Assembly (NCBI RefSeq): GCF_900095855.1
Contig: NZ_FMIY01000002.1
Span: 673,322-737,321, forward strand
Origin: Megasphaera coli
Lineage (GTDB): Bacteria; Bacillota; Negativicutes; Veillonellales; Megasphaeraceae
Reading direction: 5' to 3'
DNA: 64,000 nucleotides
The notes beneath the pieces were generated by a model. The model was not told the DNA's origin. It did not search any database and saw nothing but the letters and a program-made list of their open reading frames with translations. The translations under genes were made by a program, and so were the position numbers. Of the stretch, positions 26,121 to 33,431 are shown piece after piece (positions within the stretch are counted from its first letter, which is position 1; each line of letters starts with the position of its first letter).

Positions 26121-26258
26121 ATGACAACTTCTCATGCGATTTCCGACCAGCACATGAACGGCTTTTCTAACTTTTTCACGTTCATTATATTCTTTGCAAA
26201 TTTGAAATTCAATAGTCCGGGCATGCTGTTTTCACTATTAAAATGTGCAAATTTGTAA
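26121..26258 (+). CDS. Possible 45-residue leader ORF upstream of the LysR gene
   Basis: ATG at 26121 opens a 45-codon frame (start MTTSHAISDQHMNGFSN, hydrophobic middle FFTFIIFFANL) that ends in TAA 42 bases before the LysR ATG. Its ribosome site (GGCGTGA) is weak. Both TGCAAATTTG repeats lie in it in the same frame, encoding FANL and CANL. It may be a chance frame in AT-rich leader DNA or a real regulatory or small membrane peptide. No family is recognised. Confidence 0.25.
   Translation: MTTSHAISDQHMNGFSNFFTFIIFFANLKFNSPGMLFSLLKCANL
26195..26255 (+). repeat. Two copies of TGCAAATTTG 51 bases apart
   Basis: Identical 10-base copies lie at 26195-26204 and 26246-26255. Each contains the perfect 8-base palindrome CAAATTTG. 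The 51-base distance is close to five helical turns, as expected for sites bound by one multimeric regulator. Confidence 0.5.
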
Positions 26259-26300
26259 ACATATACCTATTCAGTGCACTATATTCCAGGAGGTATTGAG

Positions 26301-27212
26301 ATGGATTTTCACCACTTAAAATATTTTACAGAAGTCGCCGATAAAAAATCATTCAGCAAGGCTGCCCGGACATTACACATCTCTCAATCTGCCATCAGCC
26401 GTACTATTAAAGCCCTGGAAGAAGAGCTGGGCGTCGTTCTCTTCATGCGCAACGCAAAGGCTGTAGAACTCACGGACGCAGGTGCCATCTTCCTGACACA
26501 CGCGAAACGCGTGGTCTTTATGTTTGAACATTTGAAAACAGATTTTGAGAATGAATTTAAACTGGAACAGGGCACGGTTCTCATCGGTTTACCTCCTATT
26601 ACGGGCGCACCCGTCTTTGCAAATTTATTAGGCGCATTCAAGCAGGAGTATCCTCAGATTGAATTGGATCTTTACGAACACGGTTCCAAAAAAGTCGGCC
26701 TCAGCGTTCAGGAAGGACTGATCGACTTGGGCATTATTTGCACACAGCCGAAGGAAAAAGACTTTGATTCGTTCTTCCTGGATCAGGATCCGATGAATGT
26801 CATCATCCACCGGGACAACCCGCTCAGCAAGGAAGCGACGATTCCCCTGAAAAAGCTTGCCAACGAATCGCTCGTTCTCTACCGCGACGACTTCAACTTA
26901 CACGACGAAATCATTACGAATTGTAAAAAAATCGGTTTTCAGCCGAAAATAGTATTTGAAACGAGCCAGCGTGATTTAATGATTCAGACGGTCGTCGCCA
27001 ATTTGGGCATCGCCCTTTTGCCGAGCCGCCTCTGCCCGACTAAAGAAACGTCGCCGCGCGTATACGAATCCGTTATCGTCCGCCCTTTGGTAGAGCCGAA
27101 AATTCTCCATGTCCTCTACGTTATTTGGAAGCGGGGTCATTATCTGTCTCACGCAGCTCAGTTGTGGCTTGACTTCGTAAGGAGCAGAACACGTATTTCC
27201 TCTAATGTATAG
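26301..27212 (+). CDS. LysR-family transcriptional regulator
   Basis: This 303-residue protein has an N-terminal winged helix-turn-helix (MDFHHLKYFTEVADKKSFSK, then AARTLHISQSAISR) and a C-terminal effector-binding domain (VLIGLPPITG, LDLYEHGSKKV, LIDLGIICT). The start at 26301 has AGGAGG at the right distance. It lies divergent from pyruvate:ferredoxin oxidoreductase, its likely target; the ligand is unknown. The last 8 bases overlap a small membrane protein gene, so the two are translated together. Confidence 0.93.
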   Translation: MDFHHLKYFTEVADKKSFSKAARTLHISQSAISRTIKALEEELGVVLFMRNAKAVELTDAGAIFLTHAKRVVFMFEHLKTDFENEFKLEQGTVLIGLPPITGAPVFANLLGAFKQEYPQIELDLYEHGSKKVGLSVQEGLIDLGIICTQPKEKDFDSFFLDQDPMNVIIHRDNPLSKEATIPLKKLANESLVLYRDDFNLHDEIITNCKKIGFQPKIVFETSQRDLMIQTVVANLGIALLPSRLCPTKETSPRVYESVIVRPLVEPKILHVLYVIWKRGHYLSHAAQLWLDFVRSRTRISSNV

Positions 27213-27576
27213 TATAAGTAAAAACCTGCAGACTCTGCGCAACTTCATAAAGGCCTTTCTCGAGGGCGAGGAAATTTCTCTTGTCCGCTTACGTCGGATG
27301 GCCTTTGCCGCGGTTCTTCTCATCTGTATAGAAACGGCATATATTATTTTCCTGCAAATACAAATAGCCGCATTGACGGCAAAGGTTGAGACACAAGAAA
27401 CGCGGATTGCACAAACCGAGCAGGATTATGACAAGCATAATCACCTGTTGTACAGTCTGAATGAAACCATTACGTCTATACAACGACAATGGTCGGCATT
27501 AAATTTCAGAGTTCTCGAAAACTCGTGGAAGCTGGACGAGGCGGCATCGGCTAATCCGCCGCAGGATGCACGCTAA
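27205..27576 (+). CDS. Small membrane protein with one helix and a coiled coil
   Basis: This 123-residue protein has a basic N-terminus (KNLQTLRNFIKAF), one membrane segment at about 32-55 (MAFAAVLLICIETAYIIFLQI) and an outer coiled coil of about 45 residues (ALTAKVETQETRIAQTEQDY). The layout recalls FtsL/DivIC-type bitopic proteins, but I see no specific family match. It starts inside the last codons of the LysR gene and is followed by a terminator, so the two form a two-gene unit. It may sense or report to the regulator, or be an unrelated hitch-hiker; function unknown. Confidence 0.75.
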   Translation: MYSISKNLQTLRNFIKAFLEGEEISLVRLRRMAFAAVLLICIETAYIIFLQIQIAALTAKVETQETRIAQTEQDYDKHNHLLYSLNETITSIQRQWSALNFRVLENSWKLDEAASANPPQDAR

Positions 27577-27594
27577 AGACGGTGTAGAAATTAC

Positions 27595-27624
27595 AAAACC
27601 CCGGAGCAATTCGCTCCGGGGTTT
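27595..27624. terminator. Bidirectional terminator between converging units
   Basis: Perfect arms (AAAACCCCGGAGC and GCTCCGGGGTTT) serve both the plus-strand LysR unit and the minus-strand alaS operon. A and T runs lie on either side. Confidence 0.8.
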
Positions 27625-27640
27625 CCTGTCTTTTCTCGAC

Positions 27641-27931
27641 TTACTCTTCCTCGACTTCTTCGGCCAGGAGTTGTTCATACTCTTTAAGGACGCCGTCAAA
27701 TTCTTCATCTGTCGGCGCGAGAAAAACGAGTTCTCCGTCTTCCGTTTCAACACGGGCTATGATAGCTTCGCCATCTTCCATTTCTTCACCCGTTTCCGTG
27801 ACCTGTGTGAGAAATGCAAACCTCTTACCGTCAAATTCAATTTCTCCGTCTTCGAGATAGTATTCCTCCGTTCCGTCTTCGCCGGTAATCGTAATTATAC
27901 TTACTTCTTCCAACATTTCTTCATCAGCCAT
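27641..27931 (-). CDS. DUF1292 family protein (YrzB-like)
   Basis: This very acidic 96-residue soluble protein starts MADEEMLEEVSIITITGEDG. It has the alternating beta-strand pattern of DUF1292 (segments EYYLEDGEIEFDGKRFAFL and IIARVETEDGELVFL). The function of the family is unknown. It ends the conserved Firmicutes operon alaS-ireB-ruvX-DUF1292. Its ATG lies 8 bases inside ruvX, preceded by GGAGGATCTC, so it is translationally coupled. Confidence 0.9.
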   Translation of the reverse strand: MADEEMLEEVSIITITGEDGTEEYYLEDGEIEFDGKRFAFLTQVTETGEEMEDGEAIIARVETEDGELVFLAPTDEEFDGVLKEYEQLLAEEVEEE

Positions 27932-28349
27932 GAGATCCTCCTTGGGCGTCTAAATAATTTTGTAATATAAACACGGCCGCAATGGTGTCGACCATAGCTT
28001 TGCGCTTTTCTCCGCGCACGCCGGCAGCCGTCAGTTGCCGCTGTGCCATAACCGTAGTCAACCGTTCATCGCGATAGACCATCTCCGTCTCGGGCAATTT
28101 TTTTTGCAAGGCTGCCACGAGTTCTTCAATACCGTCCATATTGGTGCTTCTGTCACCGTTCATGTGAAGCGGTTTTCCCACGACGACACGGTGTACCTCT
28201 CGCTCTTTGCAGATGGCGGCCAGTTCGGCCACATCATCCTTCAAGGTCCTTCGCTTGACCGTCCTGACGGCCTGTGCCGTCAAGAGAAGGGCGTCGCTGC
28301 AGGCGACGCCGATTGTTTTGGAGCCCACGTCCAATCCCAGTACACGCAT
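27924..28349 (-). CDS. yqgF: RuvX/YqgF putative pre-16S rRNA nuclease
   Basis: This 141-residue RNase H-fold protein has LGLDVGSKTIGVA at the N-terminus (first catalytic Asp), VVVGKPLHMNGD, and YRDERLTTVMA and DTIAAVFILQNYL with further acidic residues. YqgF helps mature the 5' end of 16S rRNA in E. coli; it was earlier named as a Holliday junction resolvase. It lies between ireB and the DUF1292 gene in the order usual in Firmicutes. Confidence 0.95.
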   Translation of the reverse strand: MRVLGLDVGSKTIGVACSDALLLTAQAVRTVKRRTLKDDVAELAAICKEREVHRVVVGKPLHMNGDRSTNMDGIEELVAALQKKLPETEMVYRDERLTTVMAQRQLTAAGVRGEKRKAMVDTIAAVFILQNYLDAQGGSHG

Positions 28350-28351
28350 AC

Positions 28352-28612
28352 TTATAAATCCCGCTGTTTTACATATGAACTGAGCAGTTCCTCCACCAAT
28401 TCGTCCCGTTCGATTCGGCGAATATTGCCGCGCGCATTATTGTGGCTTGTAATATACGTGGGATCACCGGAAAGAAGATATCCGGCTATCTGGCTGATCG
28501 GATTGTATCCCTTTTCTTTCAATGCGTGGTATACATCTTCCAAAATCATGGAAGCCACGGTTTGATCGTCATCCCGCTTCTTGACAATCATGGTTTCATC
28601 ATTTACTGCCAC
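28352..28612 (-). CDS. ireB: IreB family regulatory phosphoprotein (UPF0297)
   Basis: This small protein of about 86 residues contains [20 protein letters not shown] and [15 protein letters not shown], the UPF0297 hallmarks. In Enterococcus IreB is phosphorylated by the PASTA kinase IreK and affects cephalosporin resistance. The threonine next to the acidic N-terminus (ETM or DQT) may be the target here (inference). GTG at 28612 has AGGGAG at 10 bases; a GTG at 28621 would sit too close to it. The gene lies between alaS and ruvX as in most Firmicutes. Confidence 0.9.
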   Translation of the reverse strand: MAVNDETMIVKKRDDDQTVASMILEDVYHALKEKGYNPISQIAGYLLSGDPTYITSHNNARGNIRRIERDELVEELLSSYVKQRDL

Positions 28613-28646
28613 TATACTCACACTCCCTTATTGCCCGTGCGGACAT

Positions 28647-31256
28647 TTACGAGATTATTTCTTCAACTGCTTTCTTGCCTGCTGCCAAAGCGGCATCCAA
28701 TTTTTGCGGCTCCTTACCGCCCGCCTGGGCCATATCGGGACGACCGCCGCCGCCGCCGCCTACCGTTACGGCTGCGGCTTTGACGATCCGACCTGCATGA
28801 AAGCCCTTCTGTACGGTGTCCTTCGCCACTTTACAGACAAAGTTCACTTTATCTCCCTGCACGGCACCCAAAAGGACGATGCCGGTGCCGAGTTTATTGA
28901 GGACCATGTCAGCCATGTCACGCAGGCCTTCCATGGATTCGGCCTGTACAGCTGCCGCCACGACGGACACGCCGCCTACATCCGTTTCGGCCGCCAAGAT
29001 TTTGTCGAGTGAAGAGGTCGCAAGTTTGCGCTGCAGCTGCTGCAGTTCCCGTTCACTCTCCTTAAAGCCGGCCAAAACCTGTTCGACTTTGGCAGGTATT
29101 TCCTCTTCCTTTGTCTTTAAGAGGGCTGCCGTCCGTGCCAAAAGGAGCGAGTCATGTGCAGCCGTTTCGTAAGCGGCCTGTCCCGTTACTGCTTCAATAC
29201 GGCGAATCCCCGTACCCGTACCCGATTCGCCGACAATACGAAAGAATCCGATGACGGACGTGTTCGTCACGTGTGAGCCGCCGCAGAGCTCGCAGCTGAA
29301 GCCGGGAACCGTAACAACGCGAACGATATGGCCGTACTTTTCGCCGAAGAGGGCCATGGCACCCTTCTTTTTCGCTTCATCTATAGGCATCTCTTCAATT
29401 TCAAGAGAAATATTCTTCCAAATCTGTGTATTCACTTCCCGTTCAACAGCGGCAATTTCATCAGCCGTAAGCGGCGAGAAGTGAGTAAAGTCAAAGCGCA
29501 GCCTGTCCGGGGCCACTAAAGAGCCGGCCTGATTGACGTGACTGCCCAGAACCTTGCGCAGGGCCGCCTGCAAAAGATGCGTTGCCGTATGGTTGCGGGC
29601 AATGGCGAGGTTGCGCACCTTGTCAACCGAAAAAGTGACGTCGTCACCCTTCTTGAGACTGCCTTTCGTGACGATGGCAATGACGTAACTGAGGCCGTTG
29701 GGAAGGCATTTCGTGTCGGTTACCTCGGCCGTACCGTTTGCGCTCATCACGAAGCCCGTATCGCCCACTTGACCGCCGCCTTCGGCGTGGAAGGGCGTTT
29801 TGTCGAAAATAATCGTTACGGCTTCGTCTTTTTCCGCTTCATTCACGGCGACACCGTCGTTGCCGAGGATGACAATCTTCCCTGCCGCCGCGCTCTCGTC
29901 AATGACAACGTGAGACCGGTCAAGGCCCGTCGTATCGGGAACGGCAACGGTGGCGGATACTTTTGCCCGCGCCGTACGCGCCCGTTCCTGCTGGGCTTTC
30001 ATCGCTTCGTCGAAGCCGGCCTGATCGAGTGCAAGGCCGTGCTCCCGGGCAATTTCTTCGGTCAGTTCCAAGGGGAACCCGAAGGTATCGTAAAGGCGGA
30101 AGACCTGCCTGCCTTCCAGGATCTTCTTGTCACCGACTGCCGCTATCATTTCATTTAAAAGTTCCAATCCCTGCGCCAGGGTTGCACCGAATTGAGCCTC
30201 TTCCGTGTCGATGACGGTCTTGATCAGTTCTTTGCGTTCCAGAAGCTCGGGATACGCTTCCTTGTACATGTCGACAACGATGTCGACAAGATCGGCGAGA
30301 AACGCTTTTTCTATACCGAGGACTCGGCCGAAGCGGACGGCACGGCGCAAAATACGGCGCAGCACGTAGCCCCGGCCTTCGTTACCGGGCAAAATACCGT
30401 CGCCGATCATCATGGTCACGGCGCGAATGTGGTCGCCAATGACCTTCATGGCGATCTTTTGCTGCGGATCCGCATAGTTACCGTGACATATATCGATTAC
30501 TCTTTCCATGAGCGGAAAGAGCAAGTCCGTTTCAAAGTTCGAATCTTTTTGCTGAATAACCGAAGCCAACCGTTCCAATCCGGCTCCCGTATCAATATTC
30601 TTCTTTTCGAGCGGTTCGTATTTGCCGTCCTTCGTACGATCGAACTGCGTAAAGACGAGGTTCCAAATTTCCAAGTACCGATCGCAGTCACAGCCGACCG
30701 TACAGGTAGGTTGCCCACATCCCCGTTCGGGACCGAGGTCGTAAAAGATTTCCGAGTCCGGACCGCAAGGCCCTTCACCGATTTCCCAAAAGTTGTCTTC
30801 CAGTTTAAATATCCGTTCGTCTGCAAGACCGATCATATTGTGCCACAGATCGTAGGCTTCTTCGTCATCCGGATAAACGGTGACGTACAGCTTGTCCGCA
30901 TCAAGTTCCAAAACTTCCGTCAAAAACTCCCAAGCCCATGCGATGGCATCCTTTTTGAAATAATCACCGAAGGAAAAATTGCCGAGCATTTCGAAGAATG
31001 TATGATGCCGCGCCGTACGGCCTACATTGTCCAGGTCGCCCGTGCGAATACACTTCTGGCTGGTCGTTACACGATACGAAGGAGGGACGAGTTTACCCGT
31101 AAAATAGGGCTTGAGCGGCGCCATACCGGCACCGATAAGCAAAAGGCTCGGATCGTCTTCCGGCACGAGAGAAAAACTGTGCAGCTTTAAATGTTTCTTG
31201 CTTTCAAAAAAATCCAGAAACGCCTTGCGAATTTCATTGCCCGTCATGTACTTCAT
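28647..31256 (-). CDS. alaS: Alanine-tRNA ligase
   Basis: This 869-residue protein is full-length. The class II aminoacylation core (FLDFFESKKHLKLHS, MAPLKPYFTG) is followed by an editing domain with the metal motif HTATHLLQAALR and SCELCGGSHV. The C-Ala domain carries the glycine-rich GGGGGGRPDMAQAGG. The first convincing start is ATG at 31256 (MKYMTGNEIRKAFL). GAGGAG lies 15 bases upstream, a long spacing, and a second ATG at 31247 is possible. Firmicutes alaS genes often carry a T-box; the leader here is too short for one but holds two hairpins. It heads alaS-ireB-ruvX-DUF1292. Confidence 0.97.
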   Translation of the reverse strand: MKYMTGNEIRKAFLDFFESKKHLKLHSFSLVPEDDPSLLLIGAGMAPLKPYFTGKLVPPSYRVTTSQKCIRTGDLDNVGRTARHHTFFEMLGNFSFGDYFKKDAIAWAWEFLTEVLELDADKLYVTVYPDDEEAYDLWHNMIGLADERIFKLEDNFWEIGEGPCGPDSEIFYDLGPERGCGQPTCTVGCDCDRYLEIWNLVFTQFDRTKDGKYEPLEKKNIDTGAGLERLASVIQQKDSNFETDLLFPLMERVIDICHGNYADPQQKIAMKVIGDHIRAVTMMIGDGILPGNEGRGYVLRRILRRAVRFGRVLGIEKAFLADLVDIVVDMYKEAYPELLERKELIKTVIDTEEAQFGATLAQGLELLNEMIAAVGDKKILEGRQVFRLYDTFGFPLELTEEIAREHGLALDQAGFDEAMKAQQERARTARAKVSATVAVPDTTGLDRSHVVIDESAAAGKIVILGNDGVAVNEAEKDEAVTIIFDKTPFHAEGGGQVGDTGFVMSANGTAEVTDTKCLPNGLSYVIAIVTKGSLKKGDDVTFSVDKVRNLAIARNHTATHLLQAALRKVLGSHVNQAGSLVAPDRLRFDFTHFSPLTADEIAAVEREVNTQIWKNISLEIEEMPIDEAKKKGAMALFGEKYGHIVRVVTVPGFSCELCGGSHVTNTSVIGFFRIVGESGTGTGIRRIEAVTGQAAYETAAHDSLLLARTAALLKTKEEEIPAKVEQVLAGFKESERELQQLQRKLATSSLDKILAAETDVGGVSVVAAAVQAESMEGLRDMADMVLNKLGTGIVLLGAVQGDKVNFVCKVAKDTVQKGFHAGRIVKAAAVTVGGGGGGRPDMAQAGGKEPQKLDAALAAGKKAVEEIIS

Positions 31257-31281
31257 AATCGTGGTAACACTCCTCATAGTT

Positions 31282-31341
31282 CGACTGCCATTCCCCGGAG
31301 TCGTTATTTTTTTCGTGCCCCGTACTCCCTCGGTACGGCAC
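31282..31341 (-). promoter_or_regulatory. alaS leader with two hairpins
   Basis: One strong stem-loop (31315-31341, GTGCCGTAC paired with GTACGGGGCAC) and one short one (CGACT with AGTCG, 31282-31303) lie between the likely promoter and alaS. The first has no T run on the minus strand, so simple termination is unlikely. It could influence alaS translation or message stability. Confidence 0.4.
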
Positions 31342-31353
31342 ATGAACGCTATA

Positions 31354-31381
31354 TTTATATACGGCAATTTCTATTTCTTAA
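31354..31381 (-). promoter_or_regulatory. Probable alaS promoter
   Basis: TTAAGA (31376-31381) and TATAAA (31354-31359) are 16 bases apart on the minus strand. They overlap the last codons of the NlpC/P60 gene. Confidence 0.45.
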
Positions 31382-32117
31382 TCCGTTTGGCACCGACGTA
31401 GCGGGAACGCCAATATTCGCTGTTCAGGCTGTCCACGTGAATGCCGCTGCTCGACGTGGCACTGATGAACTGGTTATTGCCGACATAAATCCCCGTATGC
31501 GATATGCCCGATTCATAGGTCGTAAAAAAGACCAGATCGCCGGGAATGAGATCCCGCTTGGAGACGGACGCTCCCAGACGGTACTGCTCGTCGGCCATGC
31601 GCGGCAAAGTAACGCCGCTGTGGGCGAAGACGTACCTGGTAAAACCCGAGCAGTCAAAACCGCTCGGCGTGTTGCCGCCGAATACATAGGGAACGCCAAG
31701 GTACTGATAAGCCTGCGAAACGACCTTATTACCGAAGACGTTGTGCTTGATATCGTCTTTGCCGGCCTTGCCTTTGCCGTAATCCTGGATAGTAACGGCT
31801 TTTTTCTTGTTTTTTCCGCCGGAAACCGCCTTTTTCTCCGCTTTCGGCATAGTCTTTCCGGTCAAAAGTTTATAGGTCTTCGCATCAACGTTACCGCTGA
31901 TATCAAGGCCCTTGTCGGCCTGAAAACGTCCGACGGCGCGGCTTGTCTCGCTGCCGTAAATGCCGTCGGCGGAAATTTTATAGCCCCGCTTGACGAGCTG
32001 CTTTTGAATCAACAGCACGTCCGCTCCCTGCGAACCGACGGAATAGGCACCGACGGGTAAAACCGCAAGTGCGGCAACGGCGCATGCAATAACGGTTTTA
32101 GAAATCGCTCTCCACAT
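31371..32117 (-). CDS. Secreted NlpC/P60 peptidoglycan endopeptidase with a PG-binding domain
   Basis: This 248-residue protein has a signal peptide (MWRAISKTVIACAVAALAVL, cut near GAYS). A PG_binding_1 domain follows at about 28-92 (VLLIQKQLVKRGYKISADGIYG), then a Lys-rich linker and a C-terminal NlpC/P60 cysteine peptidase. The catalytic pair is visible: Cys in GFDCSGFTRYVF and His in SHTGIYVGNNQF. Such enzymes cut the D-Glu to diamino acid bond in stem peptides during wall growth. A c-di-AMP riboswitch directly upstream fits the known link of this messenger with wall hydrolases and turgor. Confidence 0.95.
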   Translation of the reverse strand: MWRAISKTVIACAVAALAVLPVGAYSVGSQGADVLLIQKQLVKRGYKISADGIYGSETSRAVGRFQADKGLDISGNVDAKTYKLLTGKTMPKAEKKAVSGGKNKKKAVTIQDYGKGKAGKDDIKHNVFGNKVVSQAYQYLGVPYVFGGNTPSGFDCSGFTRYVFAHSGVTLPRMADEQYRLGASVSKRDLIPGDLVFFTTYESGISHTGIYVGNNQFISATSSSGIHVDSLNSEYWRSRYVGAKRIKK

Positions 32118-32128
32118 AAAAACTCCTC

Positions 32129-32238
32129 TCCGCCTCCGAGGTTAACTGACGGGTTAGGCTTGAAGGCAGCCCGCCGCGGAGCGGCTTCACCCCAAAAACA
32201 TGGTTCCCCCGTACCTGTCAGACAGGATTCGGCACTAC
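32129..32238 (-). ncRNA. c-di-AMP riboswitch (ydaO-yuaA class)
   Basis: Read on the minus strand it shows the conserved blocks in order: GCCGAATCCTG, ACAGGTACGGGGGAACC, TTGGGGTGAAG, a GC-rich variable hairpin, CTTCAAGCCTAACCCGTCAG and TTAACCTCGGAGGCGG. These match the ydaO consensus as I recall it. The class usually turns the gene off when c-di-AMP binds and is typically found before wall hydrolase and ion transport genes. It ends 11 bases before the ATG. There is no room for a classic terminator, so control of translation or an overlapping structure is possible. Confidence 0.9.
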
Positions 32239-32242
32239 ATCT

Positions 32243-33214
32243 TTACCATGGAGCATCGTCGTCACGATGATGTCCCAGTTCGGCCTTTATCCAATATAAG
32301 GGCCGTCCCTTTACTTCTTCAAATATTCTGCCTATATATTCTCCGATAATACCGAGAAATGTAAGCTGCAGGCCGCCGACAAGGCAAACGACAATCATTG
32401 TTGTCGTCCAGCCCGGCGTAGTGCGGCCGGTCAAATCACAATACAGAACGTGAACAATCATGAGAATACTGAGGAGTCCGCTCAGTAAACCCGTATAAAA
32501 GGATATGCGCAAGGGCACTTTGGAATAGGCCATAATGCCGTCCAAGGCAAAACTCAGCATCTTGTGCAGGGAAAACTTCGATTCCCCCGCATAACGCTTG
32601 GGCGCTACGAATTCGACGGTCGTCTGCCTGTAGCCTATATCGGCGATAAGACCGCGAATAAACCGGTCATGTTCGCGAAAGAGCTTGAACGTCTTGAGGA
32701 CGCGCTTGTCAAGAAGGCGAAAATCGGAGCCGCCCGGCCTGATATGGACAGGTGAGATGACGTTCAAAACAGTATAATACAATTTTGACGTAAGCCGTTT
32801 AAAAACCCCCGCATCATCCGTCGCCAGCCGAATGGTCTGCACGACGTCATAGCCTTCGCGCCACCGCTGCAGAAGATCGGGAATCATTTCCGGCGGATGC
32901 TGCAGGTCACCGTCCATCGTAATAACGGCATCGCCTGCGGCGTGGTCCATACCGCACGTAAGGGCCGACTGATGGCCGAAGTTCCTCGCGAAAATGAGGG
33001 CGCGGACACGCTCGTCGCGCTGTGTCAACCTGCTGAGAACGAGAGGCGTGGCATCTCGCGATCCGTCATCGACAAAAATGATTTCATAATCATAGTCGAG
33101 ATCCGCCATGGCCGTCGTCACTTCTTCATAAAACTTTTCAATATTCAAATGCTCGTTATACACGGGTGCAACGATAGAGACCGTCTTTTTCGCCTGATTT
33201 TCTAAAAAGGTCAT
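32243..33214 (-). CDS. GT2 glycosyltransferase of the polyprenyl-phosphate (GtrB/DPM1) type
   Basis: This 323-residue protein has a cytosolic GT-A domain with SIVAPVYNE, the nucleotide-sugar motif VDDGSRD, the metal motif DGDLQHPPE and FRLLDKRV. Two C-terminal membrane helices follow (about 235-255 and 268-290). The family moves a sugar from a nucleotide donor to undecaprenyl phosphate for surface glycan building; the sugar is unknown. The ATG at 33214 lies only 5 bases after the TATAAT box of a consensus promoter and has no ribosome site, so the message may be leaderless. Its stop codon sits about 5 bases before the c-di-AMP riboswitch. Confidence 0.93.
   Translation of the reverse strand: MTFLENQAKKTVSIVAPVYNEHLNIEKFYEEVTTAMADLDYDYEIIFVDDGSRDATPLVLSRLTQRDERVRALIFARNFGHQSALTCGMDHAAGDAVITMDGDLQHPPEMIPDLLQRWREGYDVVQTIRLATDDAGVFKRLTSKLYYTVLNVISPVHIRPGGSDFRLLDKRVLKTFKLFREHDRFIRGLIADIGYRQTTVEFVAPKRYAGESKFSLHKMLSFALDGIMAYSKVPLRISFYTGLLSGLLSILMIVHVLYCDLTGRTTPGWTTTMIVVCLVGGLQLTFLGIIGEYIGRIFEEVKGRPLYWIKAELGHHRDDDAPW
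32293..32322 (-). promoter_or_regulatory. Candidate internal promoter for the c-di-AMP riboswitch
   Basis: TTGAAG (32317-32322) and TATATT (32293-32298) lie with an 18-base spacer within the 3' part of the glycosyltransferase gene. It would give a transcript starting some 45 bases before the riboswitch. Confidence 0.35.
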
Positions 33215-33219
33215 TTTTA

Positions 33220-33249
33220 ATTATACCATTCACATAAAATCACTGTCAA
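33220..33249 (-). promoter_or_regulatory. Consensus promoter almost touching the glycosyltransferase start
   Basis: TTGACA (33244-33249), an 18-base spacer and TATAAT (33220-33225) form a full-consensus pair. The start codon begins at 33214, so the predicted start point falls on or next to it. A second, extended -10 (TGGTATAAT, 33301-33309) lies upstream, next to the dyad GCGTG-CACGC (33316-33329). Confidence 0.7.
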
Positions 33250-33431
33250 AACAAGGTGCATGCCCAATCGGCACGTCATATTGCGCCAAACGGTTTTATT
33301 ATTATACCACTTTGCGTGAAAACACGCCAATTACGGTCAATCTGACCAACCGGAATCCCGTCAATCAGTAAATTCGCAAAATAACATCCGGAAAAATCCG
33401 CCTACAGGAAGTTATTCTAAGAAGTCTGTAT

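Larger units (their letters stand above)
25867..26300. promoter_or_regulatory. Divergent control region between nifJ and the LysR gene
   Basis: This 434-base AT-rich gap holds a LysR-gene promoter, a perfect odd dyad AACTTTGAAAGTT (25922-25934) close to nifJ, and two copies of TGCAAATTTG. LysR-type regulators often act on the divergent gene, so nifJ is a natural target (inference). No nifJ promoter with two good boxes was found; TTGTTT and ATATAT, 17 bases apart over the dyad, are the best pair. Confidence 0.55.

Noticed and set aside
31257-31275. T-box-like stretch AGTGTTACCACG before alaS
   Set aside because: It resembles the T-box antiterminator sequence, but it sits at the ribosome site. 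The leader is too short for a specifier domain and no terminator follows.
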